Notes: a model not told the origin generated them from the letters alone. A DNA stretch of 64,000 nt from Cydia pomonella (GCF_033807575.1 NC_084730.1:682001-746000); one strand, 5' to 3'; positions 23,998 to 35,335 are shown, numbered from the stretch's first letter. Program-made: numbers and translations.

Positions 23998-26900
23998 TTA
24001 CAAAGTTTCAGTATCAACGGGCAACGCACATAGTTTAGTTACAGACCGTTTCACTATAGCACTACCAGATTTCACACTATACACTCTAGTAAAACCGTCT
24101 TCAGCAGGGTGTTTGTCCATAATGCGGCCCAGTGACCATTTGCCTGGAGGTAAGTTATCAGTTTTAATAAGCACTATATCTCCTATTTTAAACTCCTTCT
24201 CTTTTTTCAGCCATTTAGGTCTTTGTTGCAGTCTGGATAGGTACTCATCTTGCCATCGACGCCAAAAATCTGCCAGCAGTTTCTGAGTAAGTTGCCAGCG
24301 TGACAAGGTATGTATTTTGCATTCTTTATAATCTGCTGCTGGAACAACTATAGGGGCTTCACCTATTAAGAAATGTCCTGGGGTAAGTATTTCAGCGTTT
24401 TCAGGGTCTGAGTTATCGAGAGGACACAGGGGCCGAGAATTCAAACATGCCTCGGTCTCGTAAAGTACGGTCGTCATCTCTTCGAACGTCAGGTTTGTTG
24501 TCAGAACTCTCTTTAGATGGTGTTTTATGGACTTGACGCCAGCTTCCCAAAGACCACCGAAGTTAGGGCTATAAGCTGGAATGAAGTGCCATTGTGTGCC
24601 TTCGATTGCAAGTGTCTCTGCTATTGGTCCAGTAAATTTCAATTTAGCTTCATTCCAGGCTTCTACAAGTTCTTTGTTAGCACCTACAAAGTTTCTACCC
24701 TGGTCGCTCCACAGGTGAGTACATTTTCCTCTTCTAGCGACGAAGCGTTTGAATGCTGCTATGAACGCTTCTGAAGTAAGGTCTCCAACTAGTTCAATGT
24801 GAATTGCTTTGACGGCCATACAAATAAAAATAGCAATGTATGCCTTCACAGTTTTTCCTCCTCTGCCTTTAGACGTCAATATCTGGTATGGCCCTGCAAA
24901 GTCTACTCCACTGTGTAGAAATGGTCTCGAAGGAGTGACTCTCGTCTCCGGTAAATCTCCCATGATTTGAGGTTTCGACGTAGCATTTTGTTTTGCACAA
25001 GTAAGGCATTTCTGTATGTGTCTCTTGACTAAGGACTTTGCTCGTAATATCCAGTATTTAGAACGTAAGTAGCATAGCATTTCAGCCATAGTGCCATGAA
25101 GCGTTCTCGTATGTGCGTCAGCAATTATTAGTGGTACTAACGAGTTCTTGTTTCCCAGAATGATTGGATGCTTTCTGTTCTCATCTATATTTGCATATCT
25201 GAGGCGACCGCCCACCCTGAGGAATTTGTTTTCATCTACGTATGGGGCGAGGGATCGTAAGCAGCTCTTTCTTTTGACTTGTTTATTTGATATCAACCGT
25301 TCTATTTCTTCTTGATATTCTTCTTGCTGTGCCATTTTTATGCAAATATTCATGGCGTTTTGTAATTCCATTGTAGTTATATCTTTGTCAATGCCATCTG
25401 GATTTTTCTTGTAGTTTAGGAATCTTCGGCAATAGACAATACTTTTAAGTAGTTCAGTTAATTTATCAAAATCTCCAAATTGTGTAGTCAATGTCTTTTC
25501 TTGTTTTTCCAGGTCCTCAATATTCAGGTAAGTTTGAATTTTTTGTACTTTTATTTCTTCATCAGTTGTAAAATCCTCTTGTTTACTAATATTTATTTCT
25601 TTTTCAGATAACCAGCTCGGGCCGTGCCACCACAGATCATAGTTCTTAAGTGTGGACAGTTTCATTCCTCTTGAAGCGATATCTGCAGGGTTATCTTTAG
25701 ATTGCACATGGTACCAGTGTTTGTTGTTTAAGTTCTCAACAATTTCTACGACGCGGTTGGCTACAAACGGTTTCCATCTATTGGGTTCTCCACAAAGCCA
25801 AGCGATCACTATCGAAGAGTCGGTCCATGCGAACATGCTTGTAGTTGGTATTCTCATCGCCGATCCAATCTGTTTCATTAGTTTAGACAGGAGTAAGGCG
25901 CCACATAATTCTAATCTCGGGAGAGAGATCGTTTTCAAAGGAGATATTCTCGTTCGTGCAGCGATGATTTTTGTTGTTATTTTGTTTTCACTCTCAACTC
26001 TTATGTATACGACAGCTGCGTAAGCACGCATAGATGCGTCGCTAAATCCGTGTATCTGTATCTTTTCTTCTTCCGTTTCTGTTGTGCCAAGCCATCTATC
26101 CATTTTTATATCTTTGACATTTTCAAAATCATCTCTTATCTGTTTCCATTCTTCTTCGAGCTCAGGGCTGACAGATTCATCCCACGACACCTTTTCAAGC
26201 CATAACCTTTGCATCAGCATCTTCGCCATAACAGTGCTTGGTGCGATCCAGCCTAGTGGATCAAATAGCCTTTGTACATCTGATAATATCCCACGTTTAG
26301 TTATAGTCTTTGACATTGGCGGCAGTGATAAGTTATATTGAAATTTATCTGCACCAAGGTTCCATGCAATTCCAAGTGCTTTTATAGTTCCATCAAGGTT
26401 CAGTTCTACCTGTGCATTAGCTGATCTCTTATCTTCATCAATAGATTTCATAAATTCAATGTTATTAGAACACCATTTCATGAGTTGGAATCCGCCTTGT
26501 TTTAGGATGCGCGTTACTTCATTAGCTATTGCAATAGCTTCATCAGCGGTTGCTGCCCCTGACAGCAAGTCGTCCATATAAAAGTCTTCTTTTATTGTTT
26601 TGATTGCCACTTTGCTGTGGTTGTTGGTTACACGTTTACCGAGTTGTTTTTCTTCTTCATCGATAGCAATCTTTTGAAGTGTCTTGACCGCTAAGTATGG
26701 AGCTGGAGCAGTACCGAAAGTGACTCGGAGCATACGATATTCCTTCAACTCTTCAGACTCGTCTTGTCGCCAAAGAATCCGTTGGTAATTTGCGTCCTCT
26801 TTTGTTACCAATATTTGGCGGTACATCTTCTGAACGTCTGCCACGAAGCCAACTCGTTTCAGTCTCCATCTCATTAAAAGATTTCTCAAGTCATCTTGTA

Positions 26901-29235
26901 GTTGTGGGCCTATCATGAGTTCATCATTTAGTGAGACGTTGTTGGATCCTTTGCATGAAGCGTCAAAAACAAGACGCGTGCGCGTAGTTTCTTTATCGTC
27001 GCGAATTACAGCGTGATATGGCAAGTACACCGATTTATCATCCTTTTCCTTTTCAGGTACTTCTTCTAGATGTCCTTCTTTCAGGTAATCATTAATACCC
27101 TTTATGAATTCTGTTTTGAGGTTCGGCGAACGCTTAAACTTTCTTTCCAATTGCATGAATCTCTTTGTAGCTATCTCTTTTGTATTTCCATCAAGTACTC
27201 TTGGATTCTCAGTCTTAAATGGCAGCTTCACAATGTATCTTCCTTCTTGGTTTCGAGTGACTGTTTTTTCATAGATTTCTTCACATAGTTGTTCTTCCTT
27301 GGTGTATTTTCTATTAGTGTCCGTTTCTATTTCCCATAGAGATTTCAGTGTGTCTTCTATATCGACCTGATGGTGCATGACGAGGTAAGAATCTTCTTCT
27401 GATGTGCTATCACTCTCTCCAAAAAGAATCCAGCCCAGGTTAGTTCTTTGTGCGCATGGTGTACCTGGTGGACCTTTGACTAGTTCTGCTTGCAGTATTC
27501 TAGCGTATACTCGGACCCCTAGCAAGAGATCTATGGGTCCCGAGTTGTTGTAATTAGGATCTGCTAGCTGTAATCCTTGTAAATGAGGCCATGGTTGTTG
27601 AACAATATGCTTCTTGGGTAACTTCTTGGTCAGCTGTTTCGACATTACATAAGCTTTGACCGGTAGGACAAATGTTTTATCCCACTGTGATTTTATTTGT
27701 AGCTCACAGACGTGGTTGATTTCTGTTCTCATAGGACCCAAGCCCGTGATGCTACCCCTTACATGTTGTCGGTCAAGCTTGAGCAGTTGAGCCGCTTTCT
27801 CGCTTATAAATGATTCTTCGGAACCTTGGTCTATTAGCGCGCGCAGTGGAATGATGTGACCTTGGTTGCTTCTTGCTTCCACCACAGCAGTCGCTAGTAG
27901 TGCTGATTTCTGTCTAGTAGTGAGATGTAACGCGATCACTGTGTTTGCTTGTACTTCTTCTATGTCTTCTACAACATGTAATGATGAAGCCAGTGGTTGT
28001 GAGGGACTCGTAGGGGCCACAGGCTCAGTCTGCTTTAGTTGATGTAGAAGGGAGTGATGACGTCGGTGACATATTCTACAGGACACAGGTACTCGACATT
28101 TTGATGCTGAATGCCCTGGTACTAGACAGTTGTAACATAAGTTGTTATTCTTGACATATTCGCTTCTCTCCGTTGGTTCCATCTTGGTAAACTCCTTGCA
28201 GTGACATAATGTATGACTTTCTTTACACATTACACAACTCCTGTTCTCGAAGGTAGGTGTGGCAACATGGCATGTACTTCGCTCCTTGTTTGACTTCACT
28301 TCCCTTGTATTATTAGAAAGAAGTTCCAGCGTACGAAACTTGGCCTCTAGAAACTCCTTAAAATCGCTCCACTTCGGTAAGGGTTCAGAGTCACTCTTAT
28401 AAGCATGTTCTTCCCAGTCTTTATGCGTCTCTGGGTCCAATTTCTGAACAAGCAAAAATAACACTAGTGGATCCCAAGAGTCAACAGAAACATTCAGGTT
28501 CTGAATATTGTGTAAACACTCTGACGTTGTATCTAAGAGTACTTTCAATTGAACAGCTGATTGTGTGGTCATTTTACGCTGATTAACCAATTTCTTTAAA
28601 TTATTGTTCAAAATTAAGCGTTTGTTGCCATACCTTGTTTTCAGAATCAGCCATGCTTGTGAATAATTATCAGACGTAATTTGAATGTGCCTCAGTAACG
28701 ACGATGCTTCGGCAGTAACACTTGTCTTCAAATAATGTAGCCTTTGTACGTCACTTAACATCTTGTTATTATGCACGAGTGACATAAATAAATCCTTGAA
28801 CGCGGGCCACTCTTCATAACTTCCACTAAAGGTAGGTAACTCGATCCGCGGCAAACGTACAAAGTTGTTTTGTGTTCCTGCTATAGCATAGCTTGCATTC
28901 GTAATAGAAGTTTCCATTAAAGTATCTTGCACTAAACTTGAAAGTCTGTCCATTAAATCTCCCCGGAGTACGTTGTATAAATCTTCGTAAATAAAAAACT
29001 CTTCATTCAAAAAGTATGGTAAAACACCCCTTTGCTCCGAAGGTGTATCCTTAACCAACTCTTGATGTCCATTATTGAACGTAGTCCAGTACTCATCAAT
29101 CATTTTAATGCGAGACTCGATGTAACCCTTGGTTAATCTTTCTTTAGGGCATTTCTTTAAGTTAGTTTGTGTTTTCCGAAGCACTATAGCACTATCTTCA
29201 AGCACAGCAAGTAATTGTTTTTGTTTATCAGTCAT
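23998..29235 (-). CDS. BEL/Pao gag-pol polyprotein (1745 aa)
   Basis: Single uninterrupted frame starting at ATG 29235. In order: a gag-like region with LPTFSGSYEEWPAFKDLF (about residues 130-150, DUF1759-like); Cys/His knuckles including CYNCLVPGHSASKC (about 365-400); a retropepsin-like protease with ALIDQGSEESF (about 468); reverse transcriptase with RLVFDASCKGSN and YMDDLLSG (about 888); RNase H with HGFSDASMRAYAAV (about 1065); an HHCC-type integrase zinc region with CLTCAKQNA; integrase core with GVDFAGPY (about 1445), SDQGRNFVG (about 1510) and NFGGLWEAGVKS (about 1562), giving the D,D,E triad; and a C-terminal domain with KIGDIVLIKTDNLPPGKW. The length and domain order are those of complete insect BEL/Pao elements. 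No internal stop is present. There is no separate envelope frame. Confidence 0.96.
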   Translation of the reverse strand: MTDKQKQLLAVLEDSAIVLRKTQTNLKKCPKERLTKGYIESRIKMIDEYWTTFNNGHQELVKDTPSEQRGVLPYFLNEEFFIYEDLYNVLRGDLMDRLSSLVQDTLMETSITNASYAIAGTQNNFVRLPRIELPTFSGSYEEWPAFKDLFMSLVHNNKMLSDVQRLHYLKTSVTAEASSLLRHIQITSDNYSQAWLILKTRYGNKRLILNNNLKKLVNQRKMTTQSAVQLKVLLDTTSECLHNIQNLNVSVDSWDPLVLFLLVQKLDPETHKDWEEHAYKSDSEPLPKWSDFKEFLEAKFRTLELLSNNTREVKSNKERSTCHVATPTFENRSCVMCKESHTLCHCKEFTKMEPTERSEYVKNNNLCYNCLVPGHSASKCRVPVSCRICHRRHHSLLHQLKQTEPVAPTSPSQPLASSLHVVEDIEEVQANTVIALHLTTRQKSALLATAVVEARSNQGHIIPLRALIDQGSEESFISEKAAQLLKLDRQHVRGSITGLGPMRTEINHVCELQIKSQWDKTFVLPVKAYVMSKQLTKKLPKKHIVQQPWPHLQGLQLADPNYNNSGPIDLLLGVRVYARILQAELVKGPPGTPCAQRTNLGWILFGESDSTSEEDSYLVMHHQVDIEDTLKSLWEIETDTNRKYTKEEQLCEEIYEKTVTRNQEGRYIVKLPFKTENPRVLDGNTKEIATKRFMQLERKFKRSPNLKTEFIKGINDYLKEGHLEEVPEKEKDDKSVYLPYHAVIRDDKETTRTRLVFDASCKGSNNVSLNDELMIGPQLQDDLRNLLMRWRLKRVGFVADVQKMYRQILVTKEDANYQRILWRQDESEELKEYRMLRVTFGTAPAPYLAVKTLQKIAIDEEEKQLGKRVTNNHSKVAIKTIKEDFYMDDLLSGAATADEAIAIANEVTRILKQGGFQLMKWCSNNIEFMKSIDEDKRSANAQVELNLDGTIKALGIAWNLGADKFQYNLSLPPMSKTITKRGILSDVQRLFDPLGWIAPSTVMAKMLMQRLWLEKVSWDESVSPELEEEWKQIRDDFENVKDIKMDRWLGTTETEEEKIQIHGFSDASMRAYAAVVYIRVESENKITTKIIAARTRISPLKTISLPRLELCGALLLSKLMKQIGSAMRIPTTSMFAWTDSSIVIAWLCGEPNRWKPFVANRVVEIVENLNNKHWYHVQSKDNPADIASRGMKLSTLKNYDLWWHGPSWLSEKEINISKQEDFTTDEEIKVQKIQTYLNIEDLEKQEKTLTTQFGDFDKLTELLKSIVYCRRFLNYKKNPDGIDKDITTMELQNAMNICIKMAQQEEYQEEIERLISNKQVKRKSCLRSLAPYVDENKFLRVGGRLRYANIDENRKHPIILGNKNSLVPLIIADAHTRTLHGTMAEMLCYLRSKYWILRAKSLVKRHIQKCLTCAKQNATSKPQIMGDLPETRVTPSRPFLHSGVDFAGPYQILTSKGRGGKTVKAYIAIFICMAVKAIHIELVGDLTSEAFIAAFKRFVARRGKCTHLWSDQGRNFVGANKELVEAWNEAKLKFTGPIAETLAIEGTQWHFIPAYSPNFGGLWEAGVKSIKHHLKRVLTTNLTFEEMTTVLYETEACLNSRPLCPLDNSDPENAEILTPGHFLIGEAPIVVPAADYKECKIHTLSRWQLTQKLLADFWRRWQDEYLSRLQQRPKWLKKEKEFKIGDIVLIKTDNLPPGKWSLGRIMDKHPAEDGFTRVYSVKSGSAIVKRSVTKLCALPVDTETL

Positions 29236-29434
29236 TGTTAACGATAAAACACTGCAATTTCACGTACAAGTCTATAAAACGTTGTTATAACTTTAAGCAA
29301 TAAAACTTGTTTATATTCAAAAAACTCATTAGTTTGAGGTGCAATTCGTTAGCATTTGCCGGCTCCTTATCTCTGGAATGCGCCTCGCTATTGTTCTCGC
29401 CGCCGGGCGGCCGGTGTCCGATGCACTAATTTAT

Positions 29435-29452
29435 CCGGTTCGATTGCGACCA
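29435..29452 (-). other. BEL/Pao primer-binding site
   Basis: On the coding strand TGGTCGCAATCGAACCGG starts 2 nt after the 5' LTR. TGG plus a T-arm-like TCGAACC matches the 3' end of a tRNA. I have not identified which tRNA. Confidence 0.8.
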
Positions 29453-29454
29453 TA

Positions 29455-29628
29455 TGATGGTTGTAATAAGGTTCACTTTGGTAAATTGTGGTTTTTGCAT
29501 TTAACTAAATCAGAAAGACGTGTGATCTTGTACGAGTTTATTAAGCGACTGATAGGACATATAAAATAGAAAGAGAAGGCGGGAATATACTTAAACAGGC
29601 ATGCATAAGGTTCAAATTTAACACAACA
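29455..29628 (-). repeat. BEL/Pao 5' LTR
   Basis: 174 bp, the pair of 23748-23921. It is followed by GTAAG, the target duplication. Confidence 0.95.
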
Positions 29629-29989
29629 GTAAGTTAACAATTCTGTTGAAAAACACTGAAAATAAAAACATTTACAGTAACACCCTTTATACGATGATAA
29701 ATATCAAAATACAAATATAAACATGAAAGTACAAAGGTTATTACTGTATTTTATAATTCGCGAATTTGTGTCCGTATACTTATATGATCTGCGTGTAGAA
29801 TAAAAGAGGTGCTTTGGGGTAATTGCGAACGGCCAACAATTCCAAAATTATACTAAATTATTTGTTAATCACTCTTCAGTAATTTTGTTTGGAATTAATA
29901 GCATAATTCATGAATATAAGCAAATAATTATTTATTGTAGAAGTCTAAGAATAAAATCGCGACTTTTAATTTGAGAGCTAACGTAGATA
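29629..29989. other. Flank of the BEL element, nothing recognised
   Basis: AT-rich, no supported feature. Confidence 0.4.
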
Positions 29990-29992
29990 GTA

Positions 29993-30201
29993 TAGGGACC
30001 GTGCGCGTTTGAGGGTCTGCCATCTTGTGGTCTGAATCGGAACCATAAACAGGCACATTTACACGTCAAGTGTTTTCTTGTTCATAGTAGGTTCTGCCAT
30101 CTTGTGGGCTACATCGGAACAATAAACATCACATTTACGCTTCGCGCCAAAAATCTGACAGCTCCTGTGCTGCCTCCTACAGTTCATGCACGCTCCCTAT
30201 T
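29993..30201. mobile_element. MITE family P4, long copy
   Basis: Ends TATAGGGACCGTGCGCGT and CATGCACGCTCCCTATTATA. The interior has two related blocks, GTCTGCCATCTTGTGG and GTTCTGCCATCTTGTGGG, so the unit itself contains an internal duplication. Confidence 0.9.
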
Positions 30202-30354
30202 ATAGTTAAATACATTTTGTGGAAACTGCACAGTCCGTCACTTTCACGCTTACATACTCGTTAGAACGTGACAGGCATGGTGACAAATGATAAAGAGCCG
30301 ACCATCTTAGCCCTGGATTATCAAATTGAGAACCGAAGCTATATATCATTGTAG

Positions 30355-30498
30355 TACAGTCGCCATGAGATATATCAGAGCGGCCAAAGTGTTTAAAAAT
30401 ATCTGAACATGCACTTTAACGTTCTGATATTACAGATTTTGTTCAGATATTTTTGAATATTGCCCGCTCCGATATATCTGATGGATACTCTGCACGAA
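30355..30498. mobile_element. Palindromic MITE (GATATATC ends)
   Basis: Left TACAGTCGCCATGAGATATA, then GTTTAAAAATATCTGAACAT; the right half mirrors it through CAGATATTTTTGAATATT and CGATATATCTGATGG. Confidence 0.85.
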
Positions 30499-30618
30499 GC
30501 AGTACAGCGCCATCTACATCAAATGTCGAAATTTGCACGAATTTGTCTGATGGGTAATTCCACGAGACTTCTTTCTCGCGTTGTCCTATATTTGCCAGGG
30601 CTCAAGGGAGAATAAGGA

Positions 30619-30803
30619 GGAATTCCACGAGACTGACGTCAGTTACCAATTCTGTCGTGTTCTTACATTAATTAAGCAAAGTTAAGTATCCAGATATCTA
30701 CCTGTAGGGCTACGCCAGACATACAGATACTTAAATTTGCTTAATTAATGTAAAAACACACGAAAAAATGGTAACTGACGTTACAGTCTCGTGGAATTAT
30801 CCT
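30619..30803. mobile_element. Palindromic MITE with ~75-bp arms
   Basis: GGAATTCCACGAGACTGACG at the left and the inverse CAGTCTCGTGGAATTATCC at the right. ACATTAATTAAGCAAA is mirrored further in. GGTAATTCCACGAGACTT at 30555 is a partial third end. Confidence 0.88.
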
Positions 30804-31690
30804 GATTTTAAATATTTTATACAATCAAAGTGGTCTAAGTAAAACAAAAGTCGATTTATTTCGTAATAACCCCAAGGCACCTCGTACAAAGTGCCCTCCA
30901 CCGTAAAGTTATATTCTCACATTTATAATATAAATATTAAAAGTAAAAGCTTTAGCGTTGATAGTCAATTCTTTTTAAATTGTTGAGTTTTTAAAAATCT
31001 ATTGAGAAAATTAGGTAATAAATTAATTATTGTACTTATTTCGCGTAAAGCTTGGTTGGAGTTGGATTACTCGTATTTTAAGCTTTTTTTAACAAATATT
31101 TATGAATGCTCTTAATATGTGATAAACTTTGACATGGAAATTATAAGGAGCTTTTGGAAACCAAATGCCGATCAGACGTCGGATTTTAGGGGGCAAAATT
31201 AAATATCAGGTAGGGAGTTCCTATACTTGCTATATCGATTAACCGATTTATCGATTCTTACTAAAATTGATATTCAGTTTAACAGTTTATATTATCAACT
31301 CGTCTTTGAATGAAATTCTAGTTTCCAAAAATATAATTACTTTTTGTAATTTCTATGTCACCGTAAAAAAAGTGTCGTTTTCAGAGAAAAGGGATCACTG
31401 GCTGGCGTATACGTGTCCGCTATTCTTAACGACACGTTTAATAAAATTAAGCAACGCATATGTTTCTCCTTTTGAGTTGCAAGCGTCCATATGTTACTGT
31501 AATCTCTTACTATCGATATTTATGCTCGTTATCCTCCGACGAAGAGAAATACGAAATCAATAATAATTGCATTCACTGGTACCTTTTCTGTGGAAACAAC
31601 CTCTCGCCTCGAATGATGGTACATACGGCAGTTCATTTTTACATCGAGCTGTCAAATGATATTCGTAAACATTTTTTGAAAGTATACCAC
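30804..31690. other. No gene seen
   Basis: AT-rich. Frames at 31267-31563 and 31460-31822 overlap a SINE and show no family resemblance. Confidence 0.4.
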
Positions 31691-31694
31691 GTTA

Positions 31695-32008
31695 AAAGCG
31701 GTGGTGGCCGAGTGGATATGACGTCCGACTTTCAATCCGGAGGTCGTGGGTTCAAATCCTGGCTCGTACCAATGAGTTTTTCGGAACTTATGTACGAAAT
31801 ATCATTTGATATTTACCACTAGCTTTTCGGTGAAGGAAAACATCGTAAGGAAACCTGCATACATCTGCGATGAAATTCAAAGGTGTATGTGAAGTCCCCA
31901 ATCCGCATTGGGCTAGCGTGGGGACTAGAGCCCGAGCCCTCTCGCGCATGAGGGGAGGCCTGTGCCCAGCAGTGGGACGTATATAGACTGAATTATTATT
32001 ATTATACC
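31695..32008 (+). mobile_element. SINE family A, complete with tRNA-like head
   Basis: The head has GGTGGCCGAGTGGATATGAC (A box) and GTGGGTTCAAATCCTGG (B box), like a Leu/Ser-type tRNA. The body has TCGGTGAAGGAAAACATCGT and CCCAGCAGTGGGACGTATAT, then a TTATTATTATT tail. Confidence 0.92.
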
Positions 32009-32658
32009 ACGTTAGTTCAAACCCTGGAATGACGGGACAATTTTTCGCCAGTCTGATTCAATTGTCCGATCAAATCAGGCCGTGTCCGAACGCCAATTTG
32101 GCTCACCGATTCCACTTTACTCGATTATGACAACATGGTGCACCACCATACGCAAGAATGCCAATTTATGCGTATCTGGTGACATTATTTTTAATTTAAA
32201 GCGCTTTAATTTCACCATAAGTCTAAAATAGGTGATTAAATTGTGTACGTGTGCGCTAGATGAGTTTGGCGCTAATTTTTCTGCTGATCAAATCGGCCGA
32301 TTTTATCAACCCGTATGGACTGGGCTTTAGAATTGTAACAGTTAAATATTGATTTAAATTTTATTGCACATAAAATTATTAGTACATATGGCGGACTTAA
32401 TGACATAAGGCATTCTCTTCCGGTCAACCACTGGGCCAAAATGAGACGTTTGTTAGATGCAGGCTTTATAATAGATAAATTAAAACGATAACGCTACCTA
32501 CTATTTACCAAATAAATACTAATATACTATGAAATCATAAACTTAAATATATACTTTGCTATACTTACATAAAAATCTACATATATACATTATACATGTA
32601 TCTATTTTCAATCATTATTTATAAGTATATTTCGCCATAGAGAAATAAGAAGTAATAG
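32009..32658. other. No gene seen
   Basis: Mixed AT-rich sequence with no supported feature. Confidence 0.4.
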
Positions 32659-33025
32659 AGTACTCACTCCATAGATTACTTTTGATACCAAAATGATTAT
32701 TATATACGCAGTCGACATCTAGCATCAAGTAGCGGAACTCTTAGTACTGCTACTCGACAATAGATATCGCGGCAAACAAAAAGCCTAATGCTCAACGATT
32801 TTTTGCTGCTAATATTATAACCAGAGTAAGCGTAGGAGTTGAAAATAGAGTTCCGGTTACTCTGGTTATAATATTAGCGGAAAATCGTTGATCATTAGAC
32901 TTTTTGTTTGCCGCGATATCTATTGTCGAATAGCAGTACTGAGAGTTCCGCTACTCGATGCTAGATGTCGACTGCGTATATATTAAGCGTTTGCTACCAA
33001 AACGAAGGTATGGAGTGTGAGTATT
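32659..33025. mobile_element. Palindromic MITE with ~150-bp arms
   Basis: GTACTCACTCCATAG is mirrored at the right. Inner blocks CGCAGTCGACATCTAGCATC, GATATCGCGGCAAACAAAAA and TAATATTATAACCAGAGTAA are all inverted around about 32840. Confidence 0.9.
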
Positions 33026-33749
33026 ACGTCTTATTTCTCTATGATTTCGCAGATAGATATTTATGCAGCATGCGCTTGAACGTAAATTTACTCTGGGCTT
33101 TCCGGATATTAAGGTCGTAAATAATATAGATTTGCGGTAATATTCCTCTACTATTTTGAGACTTGAAGGAACTGTCACAAATAATTAAAGGAACTCCTAG
33201 AGACCATCATTCGACGCGAGCGGTATAAATTAGTTCCTTCACCCATCACATTATTTATTACACTATTATGGAGAATGTTGCCATCTGTCCCCCATTTAAA
33301 TAAAATATTTATTTCTACTTTAAATTTGAAGTTATGCGTGGAACAATACGAATATATCTGAGCCAAAACCCGCGCTGGCCCTATGCGGGTTGGGGACTTC
33401 CCTTACACCTCTGAAGCTAGTATGTAGTTTTGGCCCAGATATGTCTGTATGTCTGTCTGTAGGGCCGTATAGTTAAAAATCTGTTTATAATGAGAGGGGA
33501 CATAATAATATATTGTAATATATTGTATTATATTCAAAATAATACCTATATTATTAACTCCAAATGAAGAGATAGATAACTGAGTGATGTCACTTGCGTT
33601 AAATTTTGTTTAAATCTTAAGTGGATGCTAATATTCGGTCCCTACGGAATTGTATGAAAAATAAAATATTGCATTTTGTATGGTTGTATTTATTTATAGA
33701 AAATCCTAACTTAGAACAGTGGACGTTCTACCTTAGTGTTAGCAAAGAT
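33026..33749. other. No gene seen; SINE A scrap
   Basis: CGCGCTGGCCCTATGCGGGT with GGGGACTTCCCTTACACCTC at 33371-33411 resembles the SINE A body. The rest is unrecognised. Confidence 0.4.
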
Positions 33750-34175
33750 AATTGATTGTAATAGAGAGATAAAGTCTCAAAAAAAAGGTGCAATCGGTTT
33801 GACATCCAAAACAGATGGCGCTTTACTGCGCCATATAGGGACCGTGCGCGTTGGAGGGTCTGCCATCTTGTGGTCTGAATCGGAACCATAAACAGGCACA
33901 TTTACACGTCAAGTGTTTTCTTGTGCATAGTAGGTTCTGCCATCTTGTGGGCTACATCGGAACAATAAACATCACATTTACGCCTCGCGCCAAAAATCTG
34001 ACAGCTCCTGTGCTGCCTCCTACAGTTCATGCACGCTCCCTATATTTTGCGTTCGCTGAATTTCCAAACGTCAACTTTTGAGAGTTACCGCATAATGTAA
34101 GGAGCTGTTCGGCGCCATCTCATTTACCTGCCAAAGTTGAAGCACGAATTTTTCTAAGATTTTACGAATTTTTTA
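33750..34175 (+). repeat. Relative of the repeat at 320-600, interrupted by a MITE
   Basis: Left part to 33836 and right part from 34046 are collinear with 320-600. Confidence 0.7.
33837..34045. mobile_element. MITE family P4 nested in another repeat
   Basis: TATAGGGACCGTGCGCGT to CACGCTCCCTATA, almost identical to 29993-30201. The host repeat is continuous on both sides, which dates this insertion as younger. Confidence 0.92.
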
Positions 34176-34229
34176 TACGCACGTGCTGTAACATATTCTG
34201 TTGACTTATAAATAATAAAATTTTATTAT

Positions 34230-34350
34230 TGTTATTACGAGCCCATACTGTCCCACTGCTGGGCAAAGGCCTCCCTCTTATTCTTCCACGTGTCCCTATC
34301 CTCGGAAGTCTCCCACCAGTCTCTGTCGAAGGCATCAAGTTCGTCATAAT
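34230..34350 (-). pseudogene. LINE ORF2 C-terminal scrap
   Basis: The minus-strand frame reads DRDWWETSEDRDTWKN followed by REAFAQQWDSMGS, resembling the last residues of RTE-like non-LTR polyproteins (a general pattern in this family). It is only about 35 codons. Confidence 0.5.
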
Positions 34351-34439
34351 AAAATAAATAAACGAATATTATCACAGGCTCTCGGTCTGGCACCTTTTTC
34401 GTAGATCAGTACCCTTCCTGCTCTGTACAGTCCTGATGC

Positions 34440-34580
34440 CATGGACTTGGTCCTCAAAGGTTAACTGGAAGAGATCCCATACAGGGATAAGTTCGCCTTT
34501 TGTTGTATTTAATTTACTCTGTAACTGTGTTTTTCGTTTTTTTATTTCTATGTACAATAAAGTATATACATACATACATA
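34440..34580 (+). repeat. LINE-like 3' end with AATAAAG tail
   Basis: CTGGAAGAGATCCCATACAG and GGGATAAGTTCGCCTTTTG, then TGTACAATAAAGTATATACA and a short ATAC repeat. Related to 35200-35330. Confidence 0.6.
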
Positions 34581-34720
34581 CTTCGTGTTGATTATTCTAT
34601 GAGGGCGATGTCCCAACCATTTTCGCCAAAAAGTTTTTCCGTCTGTCTTTATCGCACTTGCGTGATCCCAGTGACAGTGACAGGGAAGCAGATAGACAAT
34701 TTTCTTATTTCGATGTTCTC

Positions 34721-34961
34721 GAGAACTCCGTATCTTTAGGTACTTAAATAAGTAAACAAACAATTTGTACATTTTCGGGTTATAGCATTTATTGGTTAAC
34801 CAACCAAATACAAAACCGCCTGGATCTGTCACTGAACGACCTGACTTTAACCTACATTATTTGATCATGTAATGTTTTCATCTACCCTCAACTGGTTTCA
34901 GGAGCCGTTTGAGGGTAGATGTTGTTTACTTTTTTTTAAATACCTAAAGATACATAGTATA
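34721..34961. mobile_element. MITE family P3 (copy 2)
   Basis: CTCCGTATCTTTAGGTACTT at the left, inverted at the right. The interior is inverted relative to 9042-9282 and shares GGTTAACCAACCAAATACAA and CATTATTTGATCATGTAATG. Confidence 0.88.
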
Positions 34962-35199
34962 GGAAGAAACAGTTTCTGGAGATGCCGGTGCGAACCCCGC
35001 TGGCATCATTGACCATTCATGACTTTAAAAATCATTTTACATGACAAACTCATTTTTTTTTAATTATAAATGTTTTTTAAAAGTAGGTAAACCGTCTATT
35101 ACTGGCCACCTTGTACTAAAAGGGATTTTGTTTAATAATCACACAATCTAAGTTAACATCTACTTCTTGTCATTACATTAACTTCTCTATTTCCGCTAC

Positions 35200-35335
35200 C
35201 CAAAGGTTGTCTGGAAGAGATCGCTTTTTAGCGATAAGACCGCCTTGTCTGCCTCTAAATTTAATCAATGGTTTATTATTCTTGTATATTTTTACTGAGG
35301 TGTGCCAATAAAGAGTATTCTATCTTCTATCTATC
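35200..35335 (+). repeat. LINE-like 3' end
   Basis: GTCTGGAAGAGATCGCTTTT, AGCGATAAGACCGCCTTGTC and TGCCAATAAAGAGTATTCTA with a CTATCTATC tail. Confidence 0.65.

Larger units (their letters stand above)
23748..29628 (-). mobile_element. BEL/Pao LTR retrotransposon, apparently intact
   Basis: It is 5881 bp with two 174-bp LTRs (TGTTGTG...CCATCA on the coding strand). A GTAAG duplication flanks it at 23743-23747 and 29629-29633. A tRNA-type primer site lies next to the 5' LTR, a purine-rich tract next to the 3' LTR, and one full-length gag-pol frame between. The LTRs look identical by eye, so insertion is recent on an evolutionary scale. It lies about 3.3 kb downstream of Usp2 in opposite orientation. 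Confidence 0.96.

Noticed and set aside
24517..27288. Plus-strand frames inside the BEL element
   Set aside because: Antisense shadows of the gag-pol frame.
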